From Planococcus halocryophilus (lineage in GTDB: Bacteria; Bacillota; Bacilli; Bacillales_A; Planococcaceae), in the NCBI RefSeq assembly GCF_022489025.1, contig NZ_JAKVTG010000001.1:434001-498000 (forward strand): DNA of 64,000 bases. Reading direction: 5' to 3'. Of this stretch, positions 36,439 to 43,894 are shown piece by piece. The notes below the pieces were generated by a model. The model was given only the letters and a program-made list of their open reading frames with translations, did no database searches and had not been told where the DNA came from. Numbering within the stretch: the stretch's first letter is position 1; the number at the start of each line of letters is the position of its first letter. Made by a program: the position numbers and the translations under genes.

Positions 36439-36469
36439 AAAAACGGCCCGTAAAAGGGCCGTTTTTTTC
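36437..36469. terminator. Bidirectional terminator between yugP and ypjC
   Basis: AAAAAAACGGCCC and GGGCCGTTTTTTT form a symmetric hairpin between convergent genes. Confidence 0.9.
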
Positions 36470-36486
36470 TATATAAAAGTTCTAGA

Positions 36487-37353
36487 TTAACCGATTGGCC
36501 GTTTTTCTTCATCTAGCGTAAACCCTTCGCCCATCACATCATGAACGTCCATTAAGGAAACAAAGGCATGAGGATCAACAGAATTAATTATGCTTTTCAG
36601 TCGAACAATTTCATTTCGTGCAATAACGCAATACAAAACTTCCCGTTCTTCTTTTGTGAAATGACCGTAGCCACGAAGAATTGTGATGCCACGATCCATT
36701 TCGATGGCAATACGGCTGGCGATTTCTTCTTGAGAATTTGAAATGATCAATGCACCACGGCCAGAATAAGCACCTTCTTGCACAAAATCAATAACACGTG
36801 CTCCAACAAACACAGCCACGAGTGTATACATCATTGAGCGGTGGTCAAGGAATGTTAACCAAGATAACATGATGACACCAGCATCAAAAAGAAACATTGT
36901 TTTTCCCATGCTCCAACCAATGTATTTCTGTGCCAAGCGCGCAATTATATCGACGCCTCCTGTAGTCCCGCCAAAGCGGAAAATGATTCCGAGTCCGATC
37001 CCAATAAATACACCGGCAAACAAAGCGGCTAAAAATAAGTCATCTTGTAAATTGATTTGAATTTCGTAAACGAGGAAAATTTTTAAGAATATCGAAACTG
37101 CTACAGTACCGATGATAGTGTAAAGAAAAACTTTTCTACCGAGAAGTTTCCATCCTATAAAAAATAATGGGATATTTAATAACAAGTTCATCAATGCTGG
37201 GTCCCAATTAAAGATAAAGTACAAAATCAATGTAATACCAGCGAACCCACCTTCTCCCAGTTCGTTTTGGATATTAAAATGAACAAATCCAAAACTGTAA
37301 ATGGCAGCACCAAGAAGGATAAATAAGATGTTTTTAATTTTCAACTCTTTCAA
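36487..37353 (-). CDS. ypjC: YpjC, YitT family membrane protein with DUF2179
   Basis: Protein of 288 residues with five or six membrane helices in the first 200 residues and a C-terminal soluble DUF2179 domain (REVLYCVIARNEIVRLKSII ..., near 225-280; first part REVLYCVIARN). The glycine-rich RFGGTTGGVDIIARL near 126 is a YitT family mark. It starts with TTG behind AAAGGGG. It is transcribed against its neighbours, as ypjC is. A transport or export role is often guessed for YitT proteins, but no substrate is established. Confidence 0.87.
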   Translation of the reverse strand: MKELKIKNILFILLGAAIYSFGFVHFNIQNELGEGGFAGITLILYFIFNWDPALMNLLLNIPLFFIGWKLLGRKVFLYTIIGTVAVSIFLKIFLVYEIQINLQDDLFLAALFAGVFIGIGLGIIFRFGGTTGGVDIIARLAQKYIGWSMGKTMFLFDAGVIMLSWLTFLDHRSMMYTLVAVFVGARVIDFVQEGAYSGRGALIISNSQEEIASRIAIEMDRGITILRGYGHFTKEEREVLYCVIARNEIVRLKSIINSVDPHAFVSLMDVHDVMGEGFTLDEEKRPIG

Positions 37354-37411
37354 TTATGCCAAGCCCCTTTCGTAAATGTAGACTTCTGTATTATCGTTGA
37401 AATAATGTGTT

Positions 37412-37440
37412 TTGACAACATCTCAAGTTTTCTTTACGAT
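37412..37440 (+). promoter_or_regulatory. Promoter of the ypjD-dapB-mgsA-bshA-cca-birA operon
   Basis: A consensus TTGACA (37412-37417) is followed after 17 bases by TACGAT (37435-37440), 20 bases before the first start codon. The six genes downstream overlap or nearly touch. Confidence 0.65.
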
Positions 37441-37460
37441 TGACTGAGGAGTGTGATGAA

Positions 37461-37799
37461 ATGAGCGGGGAAAAAACCATGAAACAGCTTCAGCAAGAGG
37501 TTGACACATACATTGGGCAATTCAAAGAAGGCTATTTTCAACCGATGGAAATGATGGCTCGTTTAACAGAAGAACTTGGTGAACTTTCTAGAGAAGTCAT
37601 GCATGAATACGGTCCAAAAAAAAAGAAAAGTTCAGAGGCTGAAAACAGTATCGAAGAAGAAATGGGCGACGTTCTATTTGTTTTGATCTGTATGGCAAAC
37701 TCTATGGACATCGATCTTGCGGATGCTCATGACCGAGTAATTGATAAATTTAACAATAGAGATCAAAATCGTTGGACACGAAAGGATGAACAAAAATGA
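37461..37799 (+). CDS. ypjD: MazG-like nucleotide pyrophosphohydrolase YpjD
   Basis: All-alpha NTP pyrophosphatase-type protein of 112 residues. The metal-binding motif pair EELGE (near 39) and EEEMGD (near 70) is present, as in MazG and dUTPase-like relatives. The ATG at 37461 is about 9 bases after GAGGAG. It overlaps dapB by 4 bases. The family removes unwanted nucleotides; the specific substrate is not known. Confidence 0.92.
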   Translation: MSGEKTMKQLQQEVDTYIGQFKEGYFQPMEMMARLTEELGELSREVMHEYGPKKKKSSEAENSIEEEMGDVLFVLICMANSMDIDLADAHDRVIDKFNNRDQNRWTRKDEQK

Positions 37800-38596
37800 C
37801 AATTCGCGTAGCAATTGCAGGGGCAAGAGGAAAAATGGGTAAAGAAGCAGTACATACAGTTATGAATCATGCCGAAATGGAACTTGTTTCTGTTTTGGAT
37901 TATAAAAAAGTCGGCGACACATTAGCTGATACAAAATTATTTCCTTCTGATTTCACTGCTCCTATTTACATCGATCTTGAACAGCTCAACGCTGAAACCA
38001 AGCCGGACGTACTTATCGATTTGACTACGCCAGAATTTGTTTACGAACATACAAAACAGGCATTGGAATTGAATGTACGACCTGTTGTTGGCACGACAGG
38101 ATTTTCGGATGAGCAACTAGAGGAATTAAAGGCACTTTCAAAAGAATCAAAAATTGGATGCATTATTGCACCGAACTTTGCAATTGGAGCGGTATTAATG
38201 ATGAAGTTTGCAGAACAAGCAGCTAAATATTTACCGGATATTGAGATTATTGAAATGCATCATGATCAAAAACTTGATGCTCCTTCTGGAACAGCGATGA
38301 AAACTGCGCATTTGATTTCACAGCAACGTCCTATTCATGAACAAGGACATGTCCACGAAAAAGAAATTCTCGAAGGTGCACGTGGTGCAAATTACGATGG
38401 TATGCGCATCCATAGTGTTCGTTTGCCTGGATTGGTAGCTCACCAACAAGTATTACTTGGCGGAGAAGGTCAAATGCTAACGCTTCGACACGATTCATTT
38501 AATCGAGGCTCATTTATGTCTGGTGTGATTTTATCTATTCAAACCGTGATGGAAAAAGAAGAATTGATTTATGGTTTAGAACACATAATCGACTAA
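37796..38596 (+). CDS. dapB: 4-hydroxy-tetrahydrodipicolinate reductase
   Basis: Second dedicated step of lysine/diaminopimelate synthesis, 266 residues. Nucleotide site [11 protein letters not shown] at 8-18, GTTGF near 103, catalytic [16 protein letters not shown] near 160-175 (His-His and Lys) are intact. Needed for peptidoglycan; since sporulation genes are missing here, dipicolinate production is not implied. Confidence 0.96.
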   Translation: MTIRVAIAGARGKMGKEAVHTVMNHAEMELVSVLDYKKVGDTLADTKLFPSDFTAPIYIDLEQLNAETKPDVLIDLTTPEFVYEHTKQALELNVRPVVGTTGFSDEQLEELKALSKESKIGCIIAPNFAIGAVLMMKFAEQAAKYLPDIEIIEMHHDQKLDAPSGTAMKTAHLISQQRPIHEQGHVHEKEILEGARGANYDGMRIHSVRLPGLVAHQQVLLGGEGQMLTLRHDSFNRGSFMSGVILSIQTVMEKEELIYGLEHIID

Positions 38597-38609
38597 AGGG
38601 GACGATAAT

Positions 38610-39014
38610 ATGAATATAGCTTTGATTGCCCATGACCGTAAAAAAGATGATCTGATTCAATTTGCATTAGCTTACGAGCCAATTTTATCTGAACATGGAC
38701 TTTATGCAACAGGAACGACTGGTCAACGAATCATTGACGAAACTAATTTATCAGTAACCCGCTTTCGCTCTGGCCCACTTGGTGGAGATCAGCAAATCGG
38801 TGCAATGATCGCACAAGATGAAATGGATATGATTATTTTTTTCCGTGATCCATTGACTGCACAACCGCATGAACCTGATGTCACAGCGTTAATCCGCCTG
38901 TGTGACGTCTATGGGATACCTTTAGCCACGAACATGGGAACAGCTGAAGTTCTTCTTAAAGGGTTAAAAGAAGGCTTTATAGACTGGCGTCTGCTTGGAG
39001 AAAGAAGAGGATAG
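38610..39014 (+). CDS. mgsA: Methylglyoxal synthase
   Basis: Converts dihydroxyacetone phosphate to methylglyoxal, relieving phosphate stress; 134 residues. ATGTTGQRI near 38, [15 protein letters not shown] near 54-68 (catalytic Asp) and [19 protein letters not shown] near 72-90 are intact (His in the latter). ATG follows AAAGGGGA. Bacillithiol, whose first enzyme is encoded next, takes part in methylglyoxal detoxification in Bacillus. Confidence 0.96.
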   Translation: MNIALIAHDRKKDDLIQFALAYEPILSEHGLYATGTTGQRIIDETNLSVTRFRSGPLGGDQQIGAMIAQDEMDMIIFFRDPLTAQPHEPDVTALIRLCDVYGIPLATNMGTAEVLLKGLKEGFIDWRLLGERRG

Positions 39015-39025
39015 GAGAGAAAAGC

Positions 39026-40168
39026 GTGCGAAAAATGAAAATCGGCATCACTTGCTATCCAACTGTTGGAGGATCTGGAGTTATTGCCACTGAACTAGGA
39101 AAAATGTTGGCGGAAAAAGGACACGAAGTTCATTTTATTACGTCTAGCACTCCGTTCCGTTTAAATAAAACGTATCCAAATATCTTTAATCATCAAGTTG
39201 ACATCAATACGTATTCCGTCTTTCAATATGCCCCTTACGATATTGCGTTAGCCACAAAAATTTCTGAAGTGATCAAAAATGAAGGGCTGGATCTTCTCCA
39301 TGTCCATTACGCGATTCCTCATGCAGTATGCGCTATTCTTGGGCGCGATATGGCCGGCTCAAACATTGGCATCGTGACAACACTACACGGCACAGATATT
39401 ACAGTATTAGGATCAGATTCTTCTTTAAAAGAAGCGATTCGCTATGGTATTGAAAAATCTGATATCGTTACGGCTGTTTCTAATTCACTTAGAGACCAAA
39501 CTTATGAGCTGATCCAACCGGACAAAACGATTGAGACGGTTTATAATTTTGTCGATGAAAGAGAGTATCACCCCAAAAGTGAAACGAAAATAAAGGAACA
39601 ACTCGGCATCGATGCTGCTGAGAAAGTGATGATTCACGTTTCAAACTTCCGTAACGTTAAACGTGTTCAAGATGTTATCAAAACTTTTTCATTGGCTCAT
39701 CAGCAAATTAACTGCAAATTATTACTAGTCGGTGATGGACCTGAAATGGGACGAATTATTCAACAAGTACGGGATTTAGAAATAGAAGAACATGTATTGT
39801 TTCTAGGAAAACGAGACGATCTCGCAGAATTTTATAGCATTAGTGACATTAAACTTTTGCTTTCTGAAAAAGAAGCATTTGGTTTGGTGCTACTAGAAGC
39901 GATGGCGTGTGGAGTTCCGGTCATTGGGACAAACATCGGTGGTATGCCTGAAATTATTAATCCGGGTGTCAACGGATTTCTTGTCGAACTCGGAGACACG
40001 GAGCAGGCGGCTCGATATGCAATTGACATGTTGAGTGATGAGGTACTATTGCAAAAATTACGTCAAGGCGCACTGGACACCGTGTCCGAGCATTTTCATT
40101 CTTCAAAAATCCTGCAACAATATGAAGGTTTATACGAACAGTTGATGCCAAAGGATGAAGAACAATGA
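39026..40168 (+). CDS. bshA: BshA, bacillithiol synthesis glycosyltransferase
   Basis: GT4 glycosyltransferase of 380 residues that joins N-acetylglucosamine to L-malate, the first step of bacillithiol. [19 protein letters not shown] near 6-24, the HVHYAIPHA motif, TTLHGTDIT near 118 and the donor-site [14 protein letters not shown] near 290 mark the BshA branch. GTG at 39026 follows AGGAGA by 7 bases. In B. subtilis bshB1 lies between mgsA and bshA; there are only 11 bases here. Confidence 0.94.
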   Translation: MRKMKIGITCYPTVGGSGVIATELGKMLAEKGHEVHFITSSTPFRLNKTYPNIFNHQVDINTYSVFQYAPYDIALATKISEVIKNEGLDLLHVHYAIPHAVCAILGRDMAGSNIGIVTTLHGTDITVLGSDSSLKEAIRYGIEKSDIVTAVSNSLRDQTYELIQPDKTIETVYNFVDEREYHPKSETKIKEQLGIDAAEKVMIHVSNFRNVKRVQDVIKTFSLAHQQINCKLLLVGDGPEMGRIIQQVRDLEIEEHVLFLGKRDDLAEFYSISDIKLLLSEKEAFGLVLLEAMACGVPVIGTNIGGMPEIINPGVNGFLVELGDTEQAARYAIDMLSDEVLLQKLRQGALDTVSEHFHSSKILQQYEGLYEQLMPKDEEQ

Positions 40169-41298
40169 ATACGGCCATTAAAGTCATCCACACATTAAAA
40201 GCAGCGGGTTTCGAGGCATATATAGTTGGTGGAGCGGTACGTGATTTATTGTTAGGAAAAACGCCGCATGATGTGGACGTGGCTTCATCGGCTTTGCCAC
40301 AGCAAGTAAAAGCACTATTTGATCGTACTGTCGACACGGGCATTGACCACGGAACAGTTTTAGTATTACTAGACGGTGTAGGCATTGAAGTGACGACGTT
40401 TCGTACAGAGAGTAGCTATTCCGATAATCGTAGACCGGATTCAGTCGAGTTTGTTCTTTCGCTTGAAGAAGATTTGCGGCGTCGTGACTTTACGATCAAT
40501 GCAATGGCGATGACTGAAGATCTCAAAATTATTGATCCATTTGGTGGAAAAGAAGATTTGAAAAATAAAGTAATCCGTGCAGTTGGGGATCCGGATGAAC
40601 GTTTTGAAGAAGATGCGTTACGAATGTTGCGCGCAATTCGGTTTTCAGGACAGCTAGATTTTATTATCGATATGAAAACACTGCTTTCTATACGACGACA
40701 TGCACGGTTAATTAGATTTATTGCTGTGGAACGGCTAAAGTCAGAGATTGACAAAATTTTTGTCAATCCCAGCATGCAAAAAAGCATGGCTTACTTGAAA
40801 GATTCCGTTTTAACGCGATTTCTGCCAGTTGGCGGTTTATTCGAAGTGGATTGGATACCGTATCATACAGACGGAAACCCCACTTATGGTTGGTTATATT
40901 TATTGCAGCAGCAAAAACGTCAGTTTACGGATATAAAAGATTATCGTTTTTCTAATGAAGAAAAACGACTTATAGAAAAAAGTTTAGAACTAACCGCATT
41001 AAACACGTGGGATCAATGGACATTTTATAAGTACACTCTTAAACAATTGGAAATGGCTTCACACGTAACAGGAAAAAAGAAAGATTTAGCTGCTATAAAG
41101 CAACAATTACCGATTCAATCAAGATCTGAACTTGCGGTCGATGGCTGGGATTTAATCGAGTGGAGTGGGGCGAAATCCGGACCATGGTTAAAAGTATGGA
41201 TTGAAAAAATTGAAAGACTTATTGTATATGGGATATTAAAAAACGACAAAGAATTGATAAAGGACTGGTTTGAAGATGAATATCACAGTCACACTTAA
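40165..41298 (+). CDS. cca: CCA-adding tRNA nucleotidyltransferase
   Basis: Adds or repairs the 3' CCA of tRNA, 377 residues, class [12 protein letters not shown] near 20 and the catalytic [10 protein letters not shown] near 33-42 form the head; [11 protein letters not shown] near 110, DPFGGKEDL near 123 and the [14 protein letters not shown] block near 150 build the neck. It overlaps bshA by 4 bases and birA by about 23. As in Bacillus, the C-terminal body is less conserved. Confidence 0.95.
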   Translation: MNTAIKVIHTLKAAGFEAYIVGGAVRDLLLGKTPHDVDVASSALPQQVKALFDRTVDTGIDHGTVLVLLDGVGIEVTTFRTESSYSDNRRPDSVEFVLSLEEDLRRRDFTINAMAMTEDLKIIDPFGGKEDLKNKVIRAVGDPDERFEEDALRMLRAIRFSGQLDFIIDMKTLLSIRRHARLIRFIAVERLKSEIDKIFVNPSMQKSMAYLKDSVLTRFLPVGGLFEVDWIPYHTDGNPTYGWLYLLQQQKRQFTDIKDYRFSNEEKRLIEKSLELTALNTWDQWTFYKYTLKQLEMASHVTGKKKDLAAIKQQLPIQSRSELAVDGWDLIEWSGAKSGPWLKVWIEKIERLIVYGILKNDKELIKDWFEDEYHSHT

Positions 41299-42262
41299 GA
41301 TAGCTAAACGATTAATTGAGTCGAATGGTGAAGCTGTATCAGGCCAGCAGTTAGCAGATGAATTCGGCATTTCTAGAACCGCTATCTGGAAGCACATAAA
41401 AGAGCTTGAAGAAAAAGGCTATGATATTGAATCAGTCAAAAGAAAAGGCTATCGCATTGTCACTGCACCAGACACATTAGAGCCTTTAGGTATTCAAACA
41501 GGATTGAAAACAAAACGAATCGGCCAAGAAATTGAATATGTCGAAAGTTGTGCATCCACTCAAATTATTGCTCATCAATTAGCTCAAGAAGGAGCTCAAG
41601 ATGGGACGGTCGTACTTACAGAAACTCAGACGGCTGGGCGTGGCAGAATGGCTCGGAAATGGGATTCTGCTGCTAAAAAAGGCGTATGGATGAGTATTAT
41701 CCTACGGCCAGATGTGGCACCACAAAAAGCACCTCAATTTACATTAGTAACGGCTGTAGCGATTGTTCGCGCAATCGAAGAAGTCACCAAATTGCAACCA
41801 AAAATCAAATGGCCGAATGATATTTTGCTTAATGGCAAAAAATGTACAGGCATTTTAACTGAGCTTCAATCCGACGCAGATGGTATACAAGCATTGATTA
41901 TTGGTATCGGACTAAACGTCAATCAGGAAAAAGAAGATTTTGACCTTGAAGTTCAAGATATCGCGACGTCATTGAAAATGGCGAGTGGAGAAACCGTTAA
42001 TCGTCAAAAATTAGTGCAGTCTGTGTTGTTTTACATGGAGCTGTATACACAAATGTATATTGATGAAGGGTTTGGCATGTTAAAGATTTTGTGGGAAAGT
42101 TATTCGACAACAATAGGACAACCTGTCAGAGCTCGTATGACCAATCAAACACTTGAAGGCATTGCCGAAGGAATTACCGAGGAAGGAGTTCTTCAATTAC
42201 GAACGTCCGATGGGGAACTTCACGGCATATACTCAGCTGATATTGAAATGGCTGATTCATAA
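41276..42262 (+). CDS. birA: Biotin operon repressor / biotin-protein ligase BirA
   Basis: Bifunctional protein of 328 residues. A winged helix (about 18-60, VSGQQLADEFGISRTAIWKHI) would repress biotin genes. The ligase domain has the biotinyl-AMP loop GRGRMARKWDS near 120, GVWMSIILRP and the KWPNDILLNGKKCTGIL block near 180-196. The start is uncertain: ATG at 41276 fits homologues; a TTG at 41270 is closer to AAAGGA. It overlaps the end of cca. Last gene of its operon; panC has its own leader. Confidence 0.94.
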   Translation: MNITVTLKIAKRLIESNGEAVSGQQLADEFGISRTAIWKHIKELEEKGYDIESVKRKGYRIVTAPDTLEPLGIQTGLKTKRIGQEIEYVESCASTQIIAHQLAQEGAQDGTVVLTETQTAGRGRMARKWDSAAKKGVWMSIILRPDVAPQKAPQFTLVTAVAIVRAIEEVTKLQPKIKWPNDILLNGKKCTGILTELQSDADGIQALIIGIGLNVNQEKEDFDLEVQDIATSLKMASGETVNRQKLVQSVLFYMELYTQMYIDEGFGMLKILWESYSTTIGQPVRARMTNQTLEGIAEGITEEGVLQLRTSDGELHGIYSADIEMADS

Positions 42263-42334
42263 AAGTTGATTGGGCTCTCTTTTTCTAGTTTAATGAGCAA
42301 AGAGCATGGAATGTGTTTTTTTCTGAAATTCTGT

Positions 42335-42347
42335 TATAGTATTTTTA
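42335..42347 (+). promoter_or_regulatory. Candidate -10 element for the panCD leader
   Basis: TATAGT at 42335-42340 stands about 8 bases before the first base-paired segment of the leader. No convincing -35 hexamer is seen; the upstream TTTTTTTCTG is only a poor match. Confidence 0.4.
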
Positions 42348-42466
42348 ATGGGCAGTATCGTCTACGAACTGCACCGACCAACCGTAAGACACCCAAATGA
42401 ATACGAATAAGTTCTGCCTTGATCAGATTCACGACAGGGACGGAGGAAACCTAACGCACATTTACT
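42348..42466 (+). ncRNA. Candidate structured leader RNA upstream of panCD
   Basis: The 270-base gap between birA and panC holds a leader of about 185 bases. GGGCAG (42350-42355) can pair with CTGCCT (42414-42419) as a closing stem; alternatively GCAGT (42352-42356) pairs with ACTGC, around TCG/CGA and with a bulged A. Downstream, GACAGGGAC (42433-42441) is complementary to GTCCTTCTGTC (42467-42477), which would block the terminator stem that follows. This is the form of a transcriptional attenuator. The known pan RNA motif found before pantothenate genes has hairpins with bulged A residues and is the first family to compare. I cannot confirm membership. Confidence 0.5.
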
Positions 42467-42502
42467 GTCCTTCTGTCTTTTTTTAGCAGAAGGGCTTTTT
42501 AT
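42467..42502 (+). terminator. Leader terminator upstream of panC
   Basis: GTCCTTCTG (42467-42475) pairs with CAGAAGGGC (42487-42495), followed by TTTTT, 30 bases before the panC start. It lies between promoter and gene, so it is likely regulatory. Confidence 0.75.
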
Positions 42503-42531
42503 ATGGTTTTCTTCCCGAGAGGAGAGAAAAA

Positions 42532-43368
42532 ATGTTGATTTTACAGACGGTAATCGAACTAAAAGAATGGGTTCGTGATACCAAAAAAGCTGGCAAAACA
42601 ATTGGTCTTGTGCCAACAATGGGTTTTCTGCATGAAGGCCATCTTTCGCTAGTCGAAAAAGCAAAAGCGGAAAACGACAAAGTGGTCATGAGTATTTTTG
42701 TGAATCCCGCTCAATTTGGACCGAACGAAGATTTTGATCGGTATCCAAGAGACTTAAAGCGAGACCAAGAGCTTGCTGAAGGAGCCGGTACTGACGTTAT
42801 TTTTGCGCCAAGCGTTGAAGAAATGTATCCGCGCGAAAGCCAAATTCAACTATCTGCAGGCGCTCAAGCTGATGTGCTTTGCGGCGCGAAAAGGCCAGGT
42901 CATTTTGATGGAGTATTAAAAGTAGTCACCAAGCTGTTTCATTTGGTTGAGGCGGATTTGGCTTATTTTGGCCAGAAAGATGCGCAACAATTAGCGATTA
43001 TTGAATCGTTAGTGGCAGATTATAATTTCCCAATGGCCATAAGAAGAGGCGAAACGGTCCGTGAAAATGACGGGCTTGCGAAAAGCTCTCGAAATGTTTA
43101 CTTGAGTGATACGGAGCGGAACGAAGCACCTCATTTGAGAAAAGCATTAGAAATGGGGAAAGAGTTGTTTTTACAAGGTCAAAATCCGATCGAGCCAATG
43201 ACTGCCTATTTAACTGAACATACATCTGGAATCATCGATTATATTGAATTACTTGATTATCCAACGTTAACAACTACTATTCAACAAGATGCCATTTTGG
43301 CATTAGCCGTAAAGTTTGAAAAAGCACGTTTAATCGACAATATTATTTTCAACCAAAAGGGGAACTGA
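42532..43368 (+). CDS. panC: Pantothenate synthetase
   Basis: Joins pantoate and beta-alanine using ATP; 278 residues. The HIGH-like motif reads MGFLHEGHLSLV near 29-40, followed by VNPAQFGPNEDFDRYPR near 60-76, FGQKDAQQ near 147 and the KSSRNVYLS (KMSKS-like) near 184. ATG follows GAGAGGAGAG. panD follows after 3 bases. panB, the usual first gene of the panBCD operon in Bacillus, is not here. Confidence 0.96.
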   Translation: MLILQTVIELKEWVRDTKKAGKTIGLVPTMGFLHEGHLSLVEKAKAENDKVVMSIFVNPAQFGPNEDFDRYPRDLKRDQELAEGAGTDVIFAPSVEEMYPRESQIQLSAGAQADVLCGAKRPGHFDGVLKVVTKLFHLVEADLAYFGQKDAQQLAIIESLVADYNFPMAIRRGETVRENDGLAKSSRNVYLSDTERNEAPHLRKALEMGKELFLQGQNPIEPMTAYLTEHTSGIIDYIELLDYPTLTTTIQQDAILALAVKFEKARLIDNIIFNQKGN

Positions 43369-43371
43369 TTT

Positions 43372-43755
43372 ATGCTTAGAATGATGTTAAATTCAAAAAT
43401 CCATCGCGCAACTGTAACTGAAGCCGATTTAAATTATGTAGGAAGTATTACCATTGACCAAGATTTACTTGATGCAGTGGGCATGTTGCCCAATGAAAAA
43501 GTTCATATCGTTAATAACAACAACGGTGCCCGTTTTGAAACGTATATCATTGCAGGAGAACGCGGGAGCGGCGTTATTTGTGTTAACGGTGCAGCAGCCC
43601 GTCTAGTACAGCGTGGAGATATCGTGATTATTTTATCTTATGCTTATGTAATGAATGAAAACGCACGTGACCATAAACCAACTGTCGCTATTATGGATGC
43701 CGAAAACCAAATTAAAGAAATTCTTCATTACGAACCTGAAGCAACTGTTATGTAA
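43372..43755 (+). CDS. panD: Aspartate 1-decarboxylase (proenzyme)
   Basis: Makes beta-alanine for pantothenate; 127 residues. The self-cleavage site Gly24-Ser25 is intact (NYVGSITID), Ser25 becoming the pyruvoyl group; [19 protein letters not shown] near 48-66 and [12 protein letters not shown] near 72-83 are family blocks. The gene directly follows panC and precedes a terminator. Confidence 0.96.
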   Translation: MLRMMLNSKIHRATVTEADLNYVGSITIDQDLLDAVGMLPNEKVHIVNNNNGARFETYIIAGERGSGVICVNGAAARLVQRGDIVIILSYAYVMNENARDHKPTVAIMDAENQIKEILHYEPEATVM

Positions 43756-43757
43756 GC

Positions 43758-43796
43758 AAGCAGCTCCCAAAAGAGGGGGCTGTTTTCTTTTGTGTA
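43758..43796 (+). terminator. Terminator after panD
   Basis: AGCAGCTCCC and GGGGGCTGTTTTCTTTT form the stem around AAAAGA. Confidence 0.8.
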
Positions 43797-43894
43797 GTGG
43801 AGCAAAAAGAAGATTGAATTTTCATCTTGAAGGCGGAAAGCGACAGGATATGTTACAATTTTTTTAGGCAATCACCTAAGAAAGAGGGGCTAAG

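Noticed and set aside
42348-42502. T-box or other well-known riboswitch class before panC
   Set aside because: No T-box GGTGGNACCGCG sequence and none of the signature cores of the TPP, SAM, lysine, FMN or fluoride classes could be found.
42362-42689. Minus-strand open frames over the panC leader
   Set aside because: They overlap panC in antisense, have no ribosome site and no recognisable protein pattern.
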